From the NCBI GenBank assembly GCA_036013505.1, contig CP107851.1:5420001-5484000 (forward strand): DNA of 64,000 bases, read 5' to 3'. The DNA comes from Streptomyces sp. NBC_00510 (GTDB lineage Bacteria; Actinomycetota; Actinomycetes; Streptomycetales; Streptomycetaceae). The notes below the pieces were generated by a model. The model had not been told where the DNA came from. It made no database searches and worked only from the letters and a program-made list of their open reading frames with translations. Shown here piece after piece: positions 41,254 to 48,764 of this stretch. Every line of letters begins with the position of its first letter. The stretch's first letter is position 1. The translations under genes were made by a program, and so were the position numbers.

Positions 41254-42705
41254 TCAGTGGTGGAAGGCGGTGGGCGCCTCGCCGGGCGGGTGGAGCGGGT
41301 GCTCCTGTTCGCGCAGCTGGGGGAGGTAGCGCTTCAGGTCGGCGAGGAAGAGGTCGGCGAGGTCCTCGGAGAAGCCGTTGCGGACCACGATGCGCAGCAC
41401 CGCCAGGTCTTCGCGGTCGGCCGGATAGGTGTAGGCGGGCACCAGCCAGCCGCGCTCGCGCATCCGCCGGGAGACGTCGAAGACGTCGTAGGCGGTGACG
41501 TGGTCGGCGGTGGTGAAGGCGAAGACCGGCAACTGGTCGCCTCGGGTGATCAGCCGGAAGTCCCCGCACTCCTCGATCCGCGAGGCGAGGTAGACGGCCA
41601 CGTCGCGGGCGGTCTGCTGGACGGTGCGGAAGCCGTCCCGGCCCAGCCGCAGGAACGTGTAGTACTGGGCGACGACCTGGGCGCCCGGCCGGGAGAAGTT
41701 CAGGGCGAAGGTCGGCATGTCGCCGCCGAGGTAGTTGACCCGGAAGACCAGTTCCTCGGGCAGGGCGTCGGTGTCCCGCCACAGCGCCCAGCCGACGCCG
41801 GGGTAGACCAGTCCGTACTTGTGGCCGGAGGTGTTGATCGAGGCCACCCGGGGCAGCCGGAAGTCCCAGACCAGGTCCTCGTCGAGGAAGGGCGCGATCA
41901 TGCCCCCGGAGGCCCCGTCGACGTGGACGGGGATGTCGAGGCCGGTGCGCTCCTGCAGGGCGTCGAGCGCGGCGCAGATCTCGGCCACGGGCTCGTAGGA
42001 GCCGTCGAAGGTCGAGCCGAGGACGGCCACGACCCCGATGGTGTTCTCGTCGCACATCGCGACGGCGGTGTCCGCCTCCAGGTGCAGCCGGTCGCCCTCC
42101 ATCGGCACCAGGCGCGGCTCGACCTCCCAGAAGTTGCAGAACTTCTCCCAGCAGACCTGCACGTTGGCGCCCATGACGAGGTTGGGGCGGCCGGTGCCCG
42201 GGTGGCGGTCGCCGGCGCGCCTCGTCAGGCGGCGTGCGAGGGACGTGCGGGTGCCGTCGCCGGCACGCCTCATCCAGCGGCGCTTGAGGGCCATCCCGGC
42301 GAGCATGCAGGCCTCGGAGGAGCCGGTGGTGGAGCAGCCGACGGCGCTCTCCGGATCGGGGGCGTGCCACAGGTCGGCGAGCATCGACACGCAGCGCCGC
42401 TCCAGTTCGGCGGTGCGCGGGTACTCGTCCTTGTCGATCATGTTCTTGTCGAGGCACTCGCCCATCAGCACCCCGGCCTCGGGCTCCATCCACGTGGTGA
42501 CGAAGGTGGCGAGGTTGAGCCGGGCGTTGCCGTCGAGCATCAGCTCGTCGTGGACGAGCTGGTACGCCGTGGCCGGCGCCATCGGACCGTCGGGCAGCCG
42601 GTGCTTCGGTGGCGCCGCGCGCATCCCGGCGACCGGGTCGGCCCCGGCGTAGAAGGGGTTCACGGCGAGCTTCGGCAGGCCCTCGGCACCTTTGTGCAGC
42701 GACAT
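41254..42705 (-). CDS. gad: glutamate decarboxylase with a duplicated internal segment
   Basis: A 483-residue PLP-dependent glutamate decarboxylase. The PLP Lys is K296 of INTSGHKYG, and the substrate-side elements (HVDGASGGM, GGDMPTFALNFSRPG) and the Phe/Ala-rich C terminus (TAFHH) are intact. It makes gamma-aminobutyrate from glutamate, consuming a proton. Residues about 140-175 carry an in-frame duplication of roughly 16 residues (two RRAGD units, DNA 42208-42282) compared with the plain Arg-rich loop I recall in relatives. The start ATG 42705 is preceded by TATCGT at a six-base distance, so it may be leaderless. A LysE-type exporter lies upstream on the same strand, a CDF gene downstream. 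Confidence 0.92.
   Translation of the reverse strand: MSLHKGAEGLPKLAVNPFYAGADPVAGMRAAPPKHRLPDGPMAPATAYQLVHDELMLDGNARLNLATFVTTWMEPEAGVLMGECLDKNMIDKDEYPRTAELERRCVSMLADLWHAPDPESAVGCSTTGSSEACMLAGMALKRRWMRRAGDGTRTSLARRLTRRAGDRHPGTGRPNLVMGANVQVCWEKFCNFWEVEPRLVPMEGDRLHLEADTAVAMCDENTIGVVAVLGSTFDGSYEPVAEICAALDALQERTGLDIPVHVDGASGGMIAPFLDEDLVWDFRLPRVASINTSGHKYGLVYPGVGWALWRDTDALPEELVFRVNYLGGDMPTFALNFSRPGAQVVAQYYTFLRLGRDGFRTVQQTARDVAVYLASRIEECGDFRLITRGDQLPVFAFTTADHVTAYDVFDVSRRMRERGWLVPAYTYPADREDLAVLRIVVRNGFSEDLADLFLADLKRYLPQLREQEHPLHPPGEAPTAFHH
42208..42282 (-). repeat. 48-bp-period duplication inside the glutamate decarboxylase gene
   Basis: The 27 bases at 42208-42234 recur at 42256-42282 with four mismatches, 48 bases apart (16 codons). 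The repeats encode LTRRAGD and the preceding WMRRAGD. The reading frame is kept. Confidence 0.75.
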
Positions 42706-42771
42706 ACCGTCACGATACGTGTGAAACCGGTCACCGGCAGGTCGGCGGCGAACGCCCCGGCCGGGGGCCGG

Positions 42772-43431
42772 TCAGCCCGCCGAGGACATCGACAGCTTGG
42801 CCGCGAAGCCCAGGAAGAGCGCCGCGGCGCCCGAGGTCAGTCCCGCCGCCAGGCGCTTGCGACGGCGGAACTGGGCGGCCAGGTAGGTGCCGCCGAAGAT
42901 CAGCAGCGTCAGGTAGCAGAAGCTGAAGACCTGCGCGATGGCGCCCAGCGCGAGGAAGGACAGCGCGGGATGGGCGTAGCCGGGGTCCACGAACTGCACG
43001 AAGAAGGAGATGAAGAACAGGATCGCCTTGGGGTTGAGCAGGCTGATCACCAGCGCCCGCCGGAACGGCCGCTCGGCGTCCGCCACCTCCTCGGCCGCGG
43101 TCGCCAGTGCCACCGGCTCGGTGCCCCGGGAGCGCCACATGCCCCAGGCGGCCCGCGCCATGCCGACGGCGATCCACGCCAGGTAGCCGGCGCCCGCGTA
43201 CTTCACGATGCCGAACAGCACGGCGTTGGCCTGGAGCAGCCCGGCCACGCCCGCCGCCGAAGCGGTCATCAGCACGGTGTCGCCGAGGAAGACGCCCAGG
43301 GCCGCGCGGTACGCCGTCCGGACGCCGCGGCGCGCCGCGACGGACAGGGTGTACAGCGAGTTCGGCCCCGGCAGCAGCACGATCAGTACGGTGCCCAGCA
43401 CGTACGTCGACAGGTCGGTGATTCCCAGCAT
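42772..43431 (-). CDS. LysE/RhtB-family (LeuE-like) amino acid exporter
   Basis: A 219-residue, six-helix exporter. The family signature LLPGPNSLYTLSVAARRG is near residue 22, and GVFLGDTVLMTASAAGVA follows. A second half-repeat reads ISLLNPKAILFFISFF. It exports neutral amino acids such as Leu, Thr or homoserine lactone-type compounds. The start ATG 43431 follows CATATT at seven bases and lacks an SD. It is divergent from tipA with an operator-like inverted repeat between them, and the same strand continues to the decarboxylase 66 bases away. Confidence 0.88.
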   Translation of the reverse strand: MLGITDLSTYVLGTVLIVLLPGPNSLYTLSVAARRGVRTAYRAALGVFLGDTVLMTASAAGVAGLLQANAVLFGIVKYAGAGYLAWIAVGMARAAWGMWRSRGTEPVALATAAEEVADAERPFRRALVISLLNPKAILFFISFFVQFVDPGYAHPALSFLALGAIAQVFSFCYLTLLIFGGTYLAAQFRRRKRLAAGLTSGAAALFLGFAAKLSMSSAG

Positions 43432-43448
43432 GGGCACCAATATGGCAC

Positions 43449-43479
43449 TTGCACCTCACGTGGCGTGAGGCCGGAGGGT
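43449..43479 (+). promoter_or_regulatory. tipA promoter with TipA operator
   Basis: TTGCAC (43449-43454) and GAGGGT (43474-43479) are 19 bases apart, the long spacing typical of MerR-activated promoters. Between them lies the inverted repeat CCTCACGTGGCGTGAGG (43454-43470), nearly identical to the TipAL site of Streptomyces lividans as I remember it. Thiopeptide-bound TipA would activate here. The -10 ends six bases before the ATG. Confidence 0.75.
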
Positions 43480-43485
43480 GTGGTC

Positions 43486-44259
43486 ATGAACACGAGCACG
43501 GGCTACCCGGTCGGGCAGGTGGCGGGTTTCGCCGGCGTGACCGTCCGCACGCTGCACCACTACGACGAGATCGGACTGCTCTCGCCCAGCGCCCGCAGCC
43601 ACGCGGGCCACCGGCGCTACGGCGACGCCGACCTCGACCGGCTGCAGCAGATCCTCTTCTACCGGGAGCTCGGCTTCCCCCTGGACCAGGTGGCGGTCCT
43701 CCTCGACGACCCGGCCGCGGACCCGCGGGAGCACCTGCGGCGCCAGCACGAACTGCTGACCGCGCGGATCGGGAAGCTGACGGAGATGGCCGACGCCGTC
43801 CAACGAGCCATGGAGGCACGCACGATGGGCATCAACCTCACGCCCGAGGAGAAGTTCGAGGTCTTCGGGGACTACGACCCCGACCGGCACGCCGAGGAGA
43901 CCCGGGAGCGCTGGGGCGACACCGAGGCGTACGAGCAGTCGCAGCGCCGCGCCGCCTCGTACACCAAGGAGGACTGGCTGCGCATCAAGGCCGAGCAGGA
44001 GGACTGGGGCGCCCGGCTGGTCGCGCTGCGCGGGTCCGGCGCCCCGGCGGACGGCGAGGCGGCGATGGACCTGGCCGAGGAGCACCGGCAGTTCATCGTG
44101 GACCACTACTACGACTGCACGTACGAGATCCACACCGGTCTCGCCGAGATGTACCTGGCGGACCCGCGCTTCAACGCCTTCTACGAGGCGATCGCGCCGG
44201 GCACCGCGCAGTACGTCCACGACGCGATCGTCGCCAACGCTAGGCGGGCGCGGGGCTGA
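43486..44259 (+). CDS. tipA: TipA: thiopeptide-responsive MerR-family activator
   Basis: A 257-residue regulator. Residues 9-75 form the MerR winged helix (VGQVAGFAGVTVRTLHHYDEIGLL), 76-113 the dimerisation coiled coil and 114-257 the drug-binding TipAS domain (MGINLTPEEKFEVFG...). TipAL binds thiopeptides such as thiostrepton covalently and activates its own promoter. Of the two Cys I recall at C207 and C214 of the S. lividans protein, C211 is kept (HYYDC) but the second position, 218, is Gly (HTGLAEM). Covalent capture may therefore be altered. ATG 43486 is near the promoter, with GGAGG at 43473-43477 also serving as SD. The 3' end overlaps the convergent YbjQ gene by 20 bases. Confidence 0.95.
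   Translation: MNTSTGYPVGQVAGFAGVTVRTLHHYDEIGLLSPSARSHAGHRRYGDADLDRLQQILFYRELGFPLDQVAVLLDDPAADPREHLRRQHELLTARIGKLTEMADAVQRAMEARTMGINLTPEEKFEVFGDYDPDRHAEETRERWGDTEAYEQSQRRAASYTKEDWLRIKAEQEDWGARLVALRGSGAPADGEAAMDLAEEHRQFIVDHYYDCTYEIHTGLAEMYLADPRFNAFYEAIAPGTAQYVHDAIVANARRARG
43825..44259 (+). other. tipA: internal translation start producing TipAS
   Basis: ATG 43825 (Met114 of TipA) is preceded by GGAGG at 43812-43816, an eight-base spacing. It would give a 144-residue drug-binding protein without the DNA-binding domain, the same length as the known TipAS isoform, which sequesters thiopeptides and confers low-level resistance. Confidence 0.8.
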
Positions 44260-44611
44260 TCACCGCCGCCGTGCCGTAGGCGCACACCTCGGTGCCGGCG
44301 TCGGCGGCCTCGCCGACGTCGAAGCGCATCGCCAGCACCGCGTTGGCGCCGCGCGACTGCGCCTGTTCCACCAGCCGCTCCATCGCCTCGGTGCGGGTCT
44401 GGGCCAGGGTCTTGGTGAGTCCCTTCAGCTCGCCGCCGATCAGGGACTTCAGGCCCGCGCCGATCTGGCTGCCCAGGTGGCGGGAGCGCACGGTGAGGCC
44501 GAACACCTCACCGATCACCCGTTCCACCCGGTAGCCCGGCACGTCGTTCGTGGTGACCACCAGGACGGCGGACCGGGGCGACTGTCCGCCGCCGTACTCG
44601 TCGATACCCAT
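44240..44611 (-). CDS. YbjQ/UPF0145-family protein
   Basis: A 123-residue YbjQ-like protein. The core shows AVLVVTTNDVPGYRVERVIGEVFG, the SRHLGSQIGAGLKSLIGGELKG region and a final RGANAVLAMRFD strand. The family forms pentameric rings and is sometimes labelled heavy-metal-binding; function is unknown. The N-terminal extension MGIDEYGGGQSPRS is short and flexible. The 3' end overlaps tipA by 20 bases in convergent orientation. Confidence 0.88.
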   Translation of the reverse strand: MGIDEYGGGQSPRSAVLVVTTNDVPGYRVERVIGEVFGLTVRSRHLGSQIGAGLKSLIGGELKGLTKTLAQTRTEAMERLVEQAQSRGANAVLAMRFDVGEAADAGTEVCAYGTAAVISPAPA

Positions 44612-44650
44612 ACGGGCATCGTCGTCCCCCCGCCGCCGTCCCGCGCGGTC

Positions 44651-46000
44651 TCAGTACTCCAGGTGCGGTGCCCGGTCCGGGGCCGGGCAGATCCGGTGGC
44701 CCGCGTGGTCGAAGACGTACAGGTGCGCGAGGTCGACCAGCAGCGGCACGTGCTGTCCGGCGCGCAGCCGCAGGTCGGGCCCGGTGCGCACGACCAGGTC
44801 GCCGCCCCCGGTGGCGGGCCGCTCGGTCTCCGGCCGCTGCCCCGGCGGGTCCAGTACGGCCGTCTGGCCCTGGCCGGAGACCCGTGCGGCGGCCTTCTGC
44901 ACCAACCGGCCGAGGCCTGCCGCACCGCCCTGCCGGGACGCCGCCCGGGAGCGCTGCCGCCCGGTGCCCGGACGGGCGGACTCCAGTTCGGGCACGACGG
45001 CCGCGCGGGCGCCGGTGCCGAGGTGCACCAGCGACTCGTGGCCCTGGTACTCCACGTGCTCCACGACACCGCTCAGCACCACCTCGCCCGGCCGCGCGCT
45101 GCTCGGCCGGTCGATGCGCACGGCCTCCGAGCGCAGGCCGACGATGACCGGCCGGCCCTGCTGGATGCGGAGCATCTGGTGGTCCCTGCTCAGCGGCTGG
45201 GGGAGGACGAGCCGCTGCCGTCCGAGGTCGATCCACATCCCGCCGTCCAGCGGGGCCACCACGGTCGCCTCCATGAGGTTGATACGCGGGGTGCCGATGA
45301 AGGCGGCCACGAAGACGTTCTGCGGCAGGTGGTACGCCGCACGCGGGGTGCCCACCTGCTGCAGCACGCCGTTGCGCATGATCGCCACGCGGTCGCCCAG
45401 CGACATCGCCTCGGCCTGGTCGTGGGTGACGTACACGGTCGTCACGCCCATGCCGCGGGTCAGCCGGGCGATCTCGGCGCGCAGGTGCGAGCGGAGCTTG
45501 GCGTCGAGGTTGGACAGCGGCTCGTCCATCAGGAAGACGGACGGGTGCCGCGAGATGGCCCGGCCCATCGCGACCCGCTGCCGCTCGCCGCCGGACAGCT
45601 GGCCCGGGTAGCGGTCGAGGATGTCCTCGATGCCCAGGGTCCGCGCGGTCTCGGCGACCCGGGGCCCGGTGTCCTGCCCGGGCATCTCGAAGCGCAGCGG
45701 GAAGCCGATGTTCTCCCGGCTGGTCATGCTCGGGTAGAGGGCGAAGTTCTGGAAGACCATGGCCATCCTCCGGTCGCCCGGCGCCAGGTCGTTGGCGTGC
45801 TCGCCGTCCAGGAGCAGCTCCCCGGAGGTGATGTCCTCCAGGCCGGCGATCATGCGCAGCACCGTGGACTTGCCGCAGCCCGAGGGGCCGAGCAGCACCA
45901 GGAACTCGCCGGGGGCGATGTCCAGGGAGAAGCGGTCCACGGCGCGCACGCCGCGGCCGTAGGTCTTCGAGACGTCGTGCAGGGAGATGGCGCGAGTCAT
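44651..46000 (-). CDS. MalK/MsiK-type ABC transporter ATP-binding protein
   Basis: A 449-residue ATPase of the sugar-importer type. Walker A GPSGCGKST begins at residue 38, Q-loop is in VFQNFALYPSM, the signature is LSGGERQRVAMG, and Walker B is VFLMDEP followed by VTHDQAEA. A C-terminal TOBE/regulatory domain includes PVIVGLRSEAVRI. About 50 low-complexity Arg/Gln/Gly-rich residues (around 345-395) are inserted in the TOBE part, making it longer than typical MalK-like proteins. In Streptomyces a single such ATPase energises several sugar permeases; no permease or binding-protein gene is nearby, which fits that shared role. Confidence 0.9.
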   Translation of the reverse strand: MTRAISLHDVSKTYGRGVRAVDRFSLDIAPGEFLVLLGPSGCGKSTVLRMIAGLEDITSGELLLDGEHANDLAPGDRRMAMVFQNFALYPSMTSRENIGFPLRFEMPGQDTGPRVAETARTLGIEDILDRYPGQLSGGERQRVAMGRAISRHPSVFLMDEPLSNLDAKLRSHLRAEIARLTRGMGVTTVYVTHDQAEAMSLGDRVAIMRNGVLQQVGTPRAAYHLPQNVFVAAFIGTPRINLMEATVVAPLDGGMWIDLGRQRLVLPQPLSRDHQMLRIQQGRPVIVGLRSEAVRIDRPSSARPGEVVLSGVVEHVEYQGHESLVHLGTGARAAVVPELESARPGTGRQRSRAASRQGGAAGLGRLVQKAAARVSGQGQTAVLDPPGQRPETERPATGGGDLVVRTGPDLRLRAGQHVPLLVDLAHLYVFDHAGHRICPAPDRAPHLEY

Positions 46001-46127
46001 GTGGGTTCCGCCGGATCATGATGATTCAGGAGTGACGGGCGACTTGCGGTGTTGCACGGTAAAACGCTTGGGAGGACCGTAGCCGAGCGTTCGCGGACTG
46101 GGAACGGTTCGGTCGCGACCACGTTGA

Positions 46128-46133
46128 TACTTT
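46128..46133 (+). promoter_or_regulatory. -10-like TACTTT of the dedA gene
   Basis: TACTTT at 46128-46133 is six bases before GTG 46140, with no Shine-Dalgarno sequence in between, suggesting a leaderless mRNA. Confidence 0.5.
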
Positions 46134-46139
46134 TGGCCC

Positions 46140-46874
46140 GTGACGACTATCGCCCTGGGCCCGCAATGGCTCGACCCCGATTACCTCATCTCGTCAGCGG
46201 GCCTGATCGGCCTGCTGGCGATCGTCTTCGCCGAGTCGGGTCTGCTCATCGGCTTCTTCCTGCCGGGTGACTCCCTGCTCTTCACCGGCGGCCTGCTGGT
46301 CGCGGGCGGCAAGCTCGACTATCCGATCTGGCTGGTCTGCGTGCTGGTCGTGCTCGCCGCGGTCGCCGGCGACCAGGTGGGCTACCTCTTCGGCCGCAAG
46401 GTCGGGCCCTCGCTCTTCCGGCGCCCTGACTCCAGGCTCTTCAAGCAGGAGAACGTCGAGAAGGCCCACGAGTTCTTCGAGCGGCACGGCGCCAAGTCGA
46501 TCGTGCTCGCCCGCTTCGTGCCGATCGTGCGCACCTTCACCCCGATCATCGCCGGCGTCAGCCGCATGAACTACCGCGTCTTCGTGACGTACAACATCGT
46601 CGGCGGCCTGCTGTGGGGCGCCGGCGTGACCCTGCTCGGCTACTGGCTGGGCCAGATCGCGTTCGTCCACGAGCACATCGAGCTGATCCTGGTCGGCATC
46701 GTGCTGCTCTCGGTCGTCCCGATCGCCATCGAGTTCCTGCGCGCCCGCGCGGCCTCCCGCAAGGCCGGACCCGGGCCGCTGCCCGGCGCTCCCGAATACG
46801 AGGCCGAGGACGAGGCCGGCCAGCCCCCGCTCCAGCGGGGCTCCGGCGGGCGGCACCGCGCGAACCGCCGTTAG
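46140..46874 (+). CDS. DedA-family membrane protein
   Basis: A 244-residue DedA protein. The N-terminal half shows FAESGLLIGFFLPGDSLLF, including the conserved ES and PGD; the VAGDQVGYLFGRKVG segment and RFVPIVRTFTPIIAGVSRMNY carry further family residues. DedA proteins act in lipid carrier recycling, for example undecaprenyl phosphate flipping, and in membrane homeostasis. The tail after about residue 205 is hydrophilic and Arg-rich. Translation begins at GTG 46140 without an RBS. A strong hairpin follows the stop. Confidence 0.9.
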   Translation: MTTIALGPQWLDPDYLISSAGLIGLLAIVFAESGLLIGFFLPGDSLLFTGGLLVAGGKLDYPIWLVCVLVVLAAVAGDQVGYLFGRKVGPSLFRRPDSRLFKQENVEKAHEFFERHGAKSIVLARFVPIVRTFTPIIAGVSRMNYRVFVTYNIVGGLLWGAGVTLLGYWLGQIAFVHEHIELILVGIVLLSVVPIAIEFLRARAASRKAGPGPLPGAPEYEAEDEAGQPPLQRGSGGRHRANRR

Positions 46875-46905
46875 CCGACGGAGGGAGTGGGCAGTCGTCC
46901 CGCTG

Positions 46906-46945
46906 TGCCAGGGGGGAGGGTGACCGCACCCTCCCCTCTGGCGCA
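46906..46945. terminator. hairpin after dedA
   Basis: TGCCAGGGGGGAGGGTG (46906-46922) pairs with CACCCTCCCCTCTGGCGCA (46927-46945) with small mismatches, a long G/C-rich stem starting 31 bases after the dedA stop. Confidence 0.65.
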
Positions 46946-46987
46946 CCCCGGCACCGTCGAGTGATCGCGCGTCGAAAGGAGGATCCC

Positions 46988-48601
46988 GTGGCGCACCCCA
47001 AGGAGCCCGACGGGCCCGAGCAGCCGACCGGCGGCTCGGAGTTCACCCCGCCCCTGGGCGTGGAACTGCCCAGGCCCGAACCGCAGGGTTCCGCCTTCGC
47101 CCGCCCCGGGACGCGGACCTCGTCGCAGCTGTCCCACCCGGCCTTCACGCCCCCCGAGGGCATCCCGGTCGTCAGCCTCTCCAAGGAGACCCCCTGGCCC
47201 GACCGGATGCGCACGATGCTGCGCATGCCCGTCGGCGAGCGCCCCGCTCCCGAGCAGCCCGCCCGGCGGCCGGAGGCGGAGGGCGGCCCGCCGGTCCCGC
47301 GTGTGCTCGACCTCACGCTGCGCATCGGTGAGCTGCTGCTCGCCGGCGGCGAGGGCGCGGAGGACGTCGAGGCCGCGATGCTCGGCGTCGCCCACGCCTA
47401 CGGGCTCGGACGGGTCGAACCGACCGTGACGTTCACCCTGCTGGGCATCTCGTACCAGCCCTCGCTCGTGGACGCGCCGGTCACCGCCAACCGCACGGTG
47501 CGCCGCCGGGCCACCGACTACACCCGTCTCGCGGCCGTCTTCCGGCTGATCAACGACGTCACCGCGGCCGACCTCAGCCTGGAGGACGCCTACCGGCGGC
47601 TCGCCGAGATCCGCCGCAACCGGCACCCGTACCCGGGCTGGCTGCTGACCGTGGCGGCCGGGCTCCTCGCCGGCGCGGCGAGCATGCTGGTCGGCGGCGG
47701 CGGTCCGCTGGTGTTCGCGATCGCCGCGCTCGGCGCGATGCTGGGCGACCGGCTGGCCTGGCTGTGCGCGGGCCGCGGGCTGCCGGAGTTCTACCAGTTC
47801 GTCGCCGCGGCGATGCCCGCGGCCGTGATGGGGGTGCTGGTCGCCCGGTTCGGCCAGCACCTGCCCGGTACGAGCACCCTGCAGGCCTCGGCGGTCATCA
47901 CCGGTGGGCTCTTCGCGCTGATCCCGGGAAGGGCCCTGGTCGCGGCCGTCCAGGACGGCCTGACCGGCTTCTACATCACCGCCTCCGCACGCCTGCTGGA
48001 GGTGATGTACCTCTTCACCGGCATCGTCGTCGGCGTGACGCTGATCCTCTACGCCGGGGTCAGCCTGGGCGCCGGACTCGACCCCGACCAGGTCTTCCGG
48101 CCCTACGAGAACCCGCCGGTGCAACTGGTCGCCGCGATGGTGCTGAGCCTGGCCTTCGCCGTGCTGCTGCAGTGCGAGCGCGGCGTGCTGGTGGTCGCCG
48201 CGCTCAACGGCGGTGTCGCCTGGACGGTCTACGCGGCGCTGCACCAGGAGAAGATCGGCATCGGCATGTCGCCGGTGGCGGCCACCGCCGTCGCCGCCGG
48301 CCTGGTGGGTCTCTTCGGTCAGGTGCTCTCCCGCTACCGCTACGCCTCCGCGCTGCCGTACGTCACGGCGGCCATCGGCCCGCTGCTGCCGGGTTCCGCG
48401 ACGTACTTCGGGCTCCTCGGGCTGACCCGCGGTCACCTGGACCAGGGATTCGCCTCGCTGACGAAGGCGGCGGCGCTGGCGCTCGCCGTGGCCATCGGGG
48501 TGAACCTGGGAGGAGAGATCGCGCGGCTGTTCATCAAGCTGCCCGGTGGGCCTGACCAGGCACGACGCCGCGCGGCGGCCAAGCGGACCCGCGGTTTCTG
48601 A
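46988..48601 (+). CDS. ThrE-like threonine/serine exporter family protein
   Basis: A 537-residue protein. GTG 46988 is preceded by AAAGGAGG. Residues 1-100 are a disordered Pro/Gly/Arg-rich tail, and 105-250 form the first ThrE half (VLDLTLRIGELLLAGGEGAEDVEAAML, then YTRLAAVFRLINDVTAADLS). A set of about ten membrane helices makes the rest, including the GGLFALIPGRALVAAVQDGLTGFY signature. ThrE exports threonine and serine in Corynebacterium glutamicum. Here both ThrE domains are fused in one chain. Substrate may differ. No regulator gene is adjacent. Confidence 0.9.
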   Translation: MAHPKEPDGPEQPTGGSEFTPPLGVELPRPEPQGSAFARPGTRTSSQLSHPAFTPPEGIPVVSLSKETPWPDRMRTMLRMPVGERPAPEQPARRPEAEGGPPVPRVLDLTLRIGELLLAGGEGAEDVEAAMLGVAHAYGLGRVEPTVTFTLLGISYQPSLVDAPVTANRTVRRRATDYTRLAAVFRLINDVTAADLSLEDAYRRLAEIRRNRHPYPGWLLTVAAGLLAGAASMLVGGGGPLVFAIAALGAMLGDRLAWLCAGRGLPEFYQFVAAAMPAAVMGVLVARFGQHLPGTSTLQASAVITGGLFALIPGRALVAAVQDGLTGFYITASARLLEVMYLFTGIVVGVTLILYAGVSLGAGLDPDQVFRPYENPPVQLVAAMVLSLAFAVLLQCERGVLVVAALNGGVAWTVYAALHQEKIGIGMSPVAATAVAAGLVGLFGQVLSRYRYASALPYVTAAIGPLLPGSATYFGLLGLTRGHLDQGFASLTKAAALALAVAIGVNLGGEIARLFIKLPGGPDQARRRAAAKRTRGF

Positions 48602-48764
48602 GCCCTCCGGGCCCCGTCGCCTCGCCGCCCGGAGATCGCACGGGCAACCTGATGTTAACTGTCCGTATCGTGGTCGTAGTTGACTGTAATCGGTTTTAGG
48701 GGTTTCACTTCACCAACTGGAGTCCGTTCCGGGGCAAAACCCGACCTTTCGGAGGCATGGAGCC

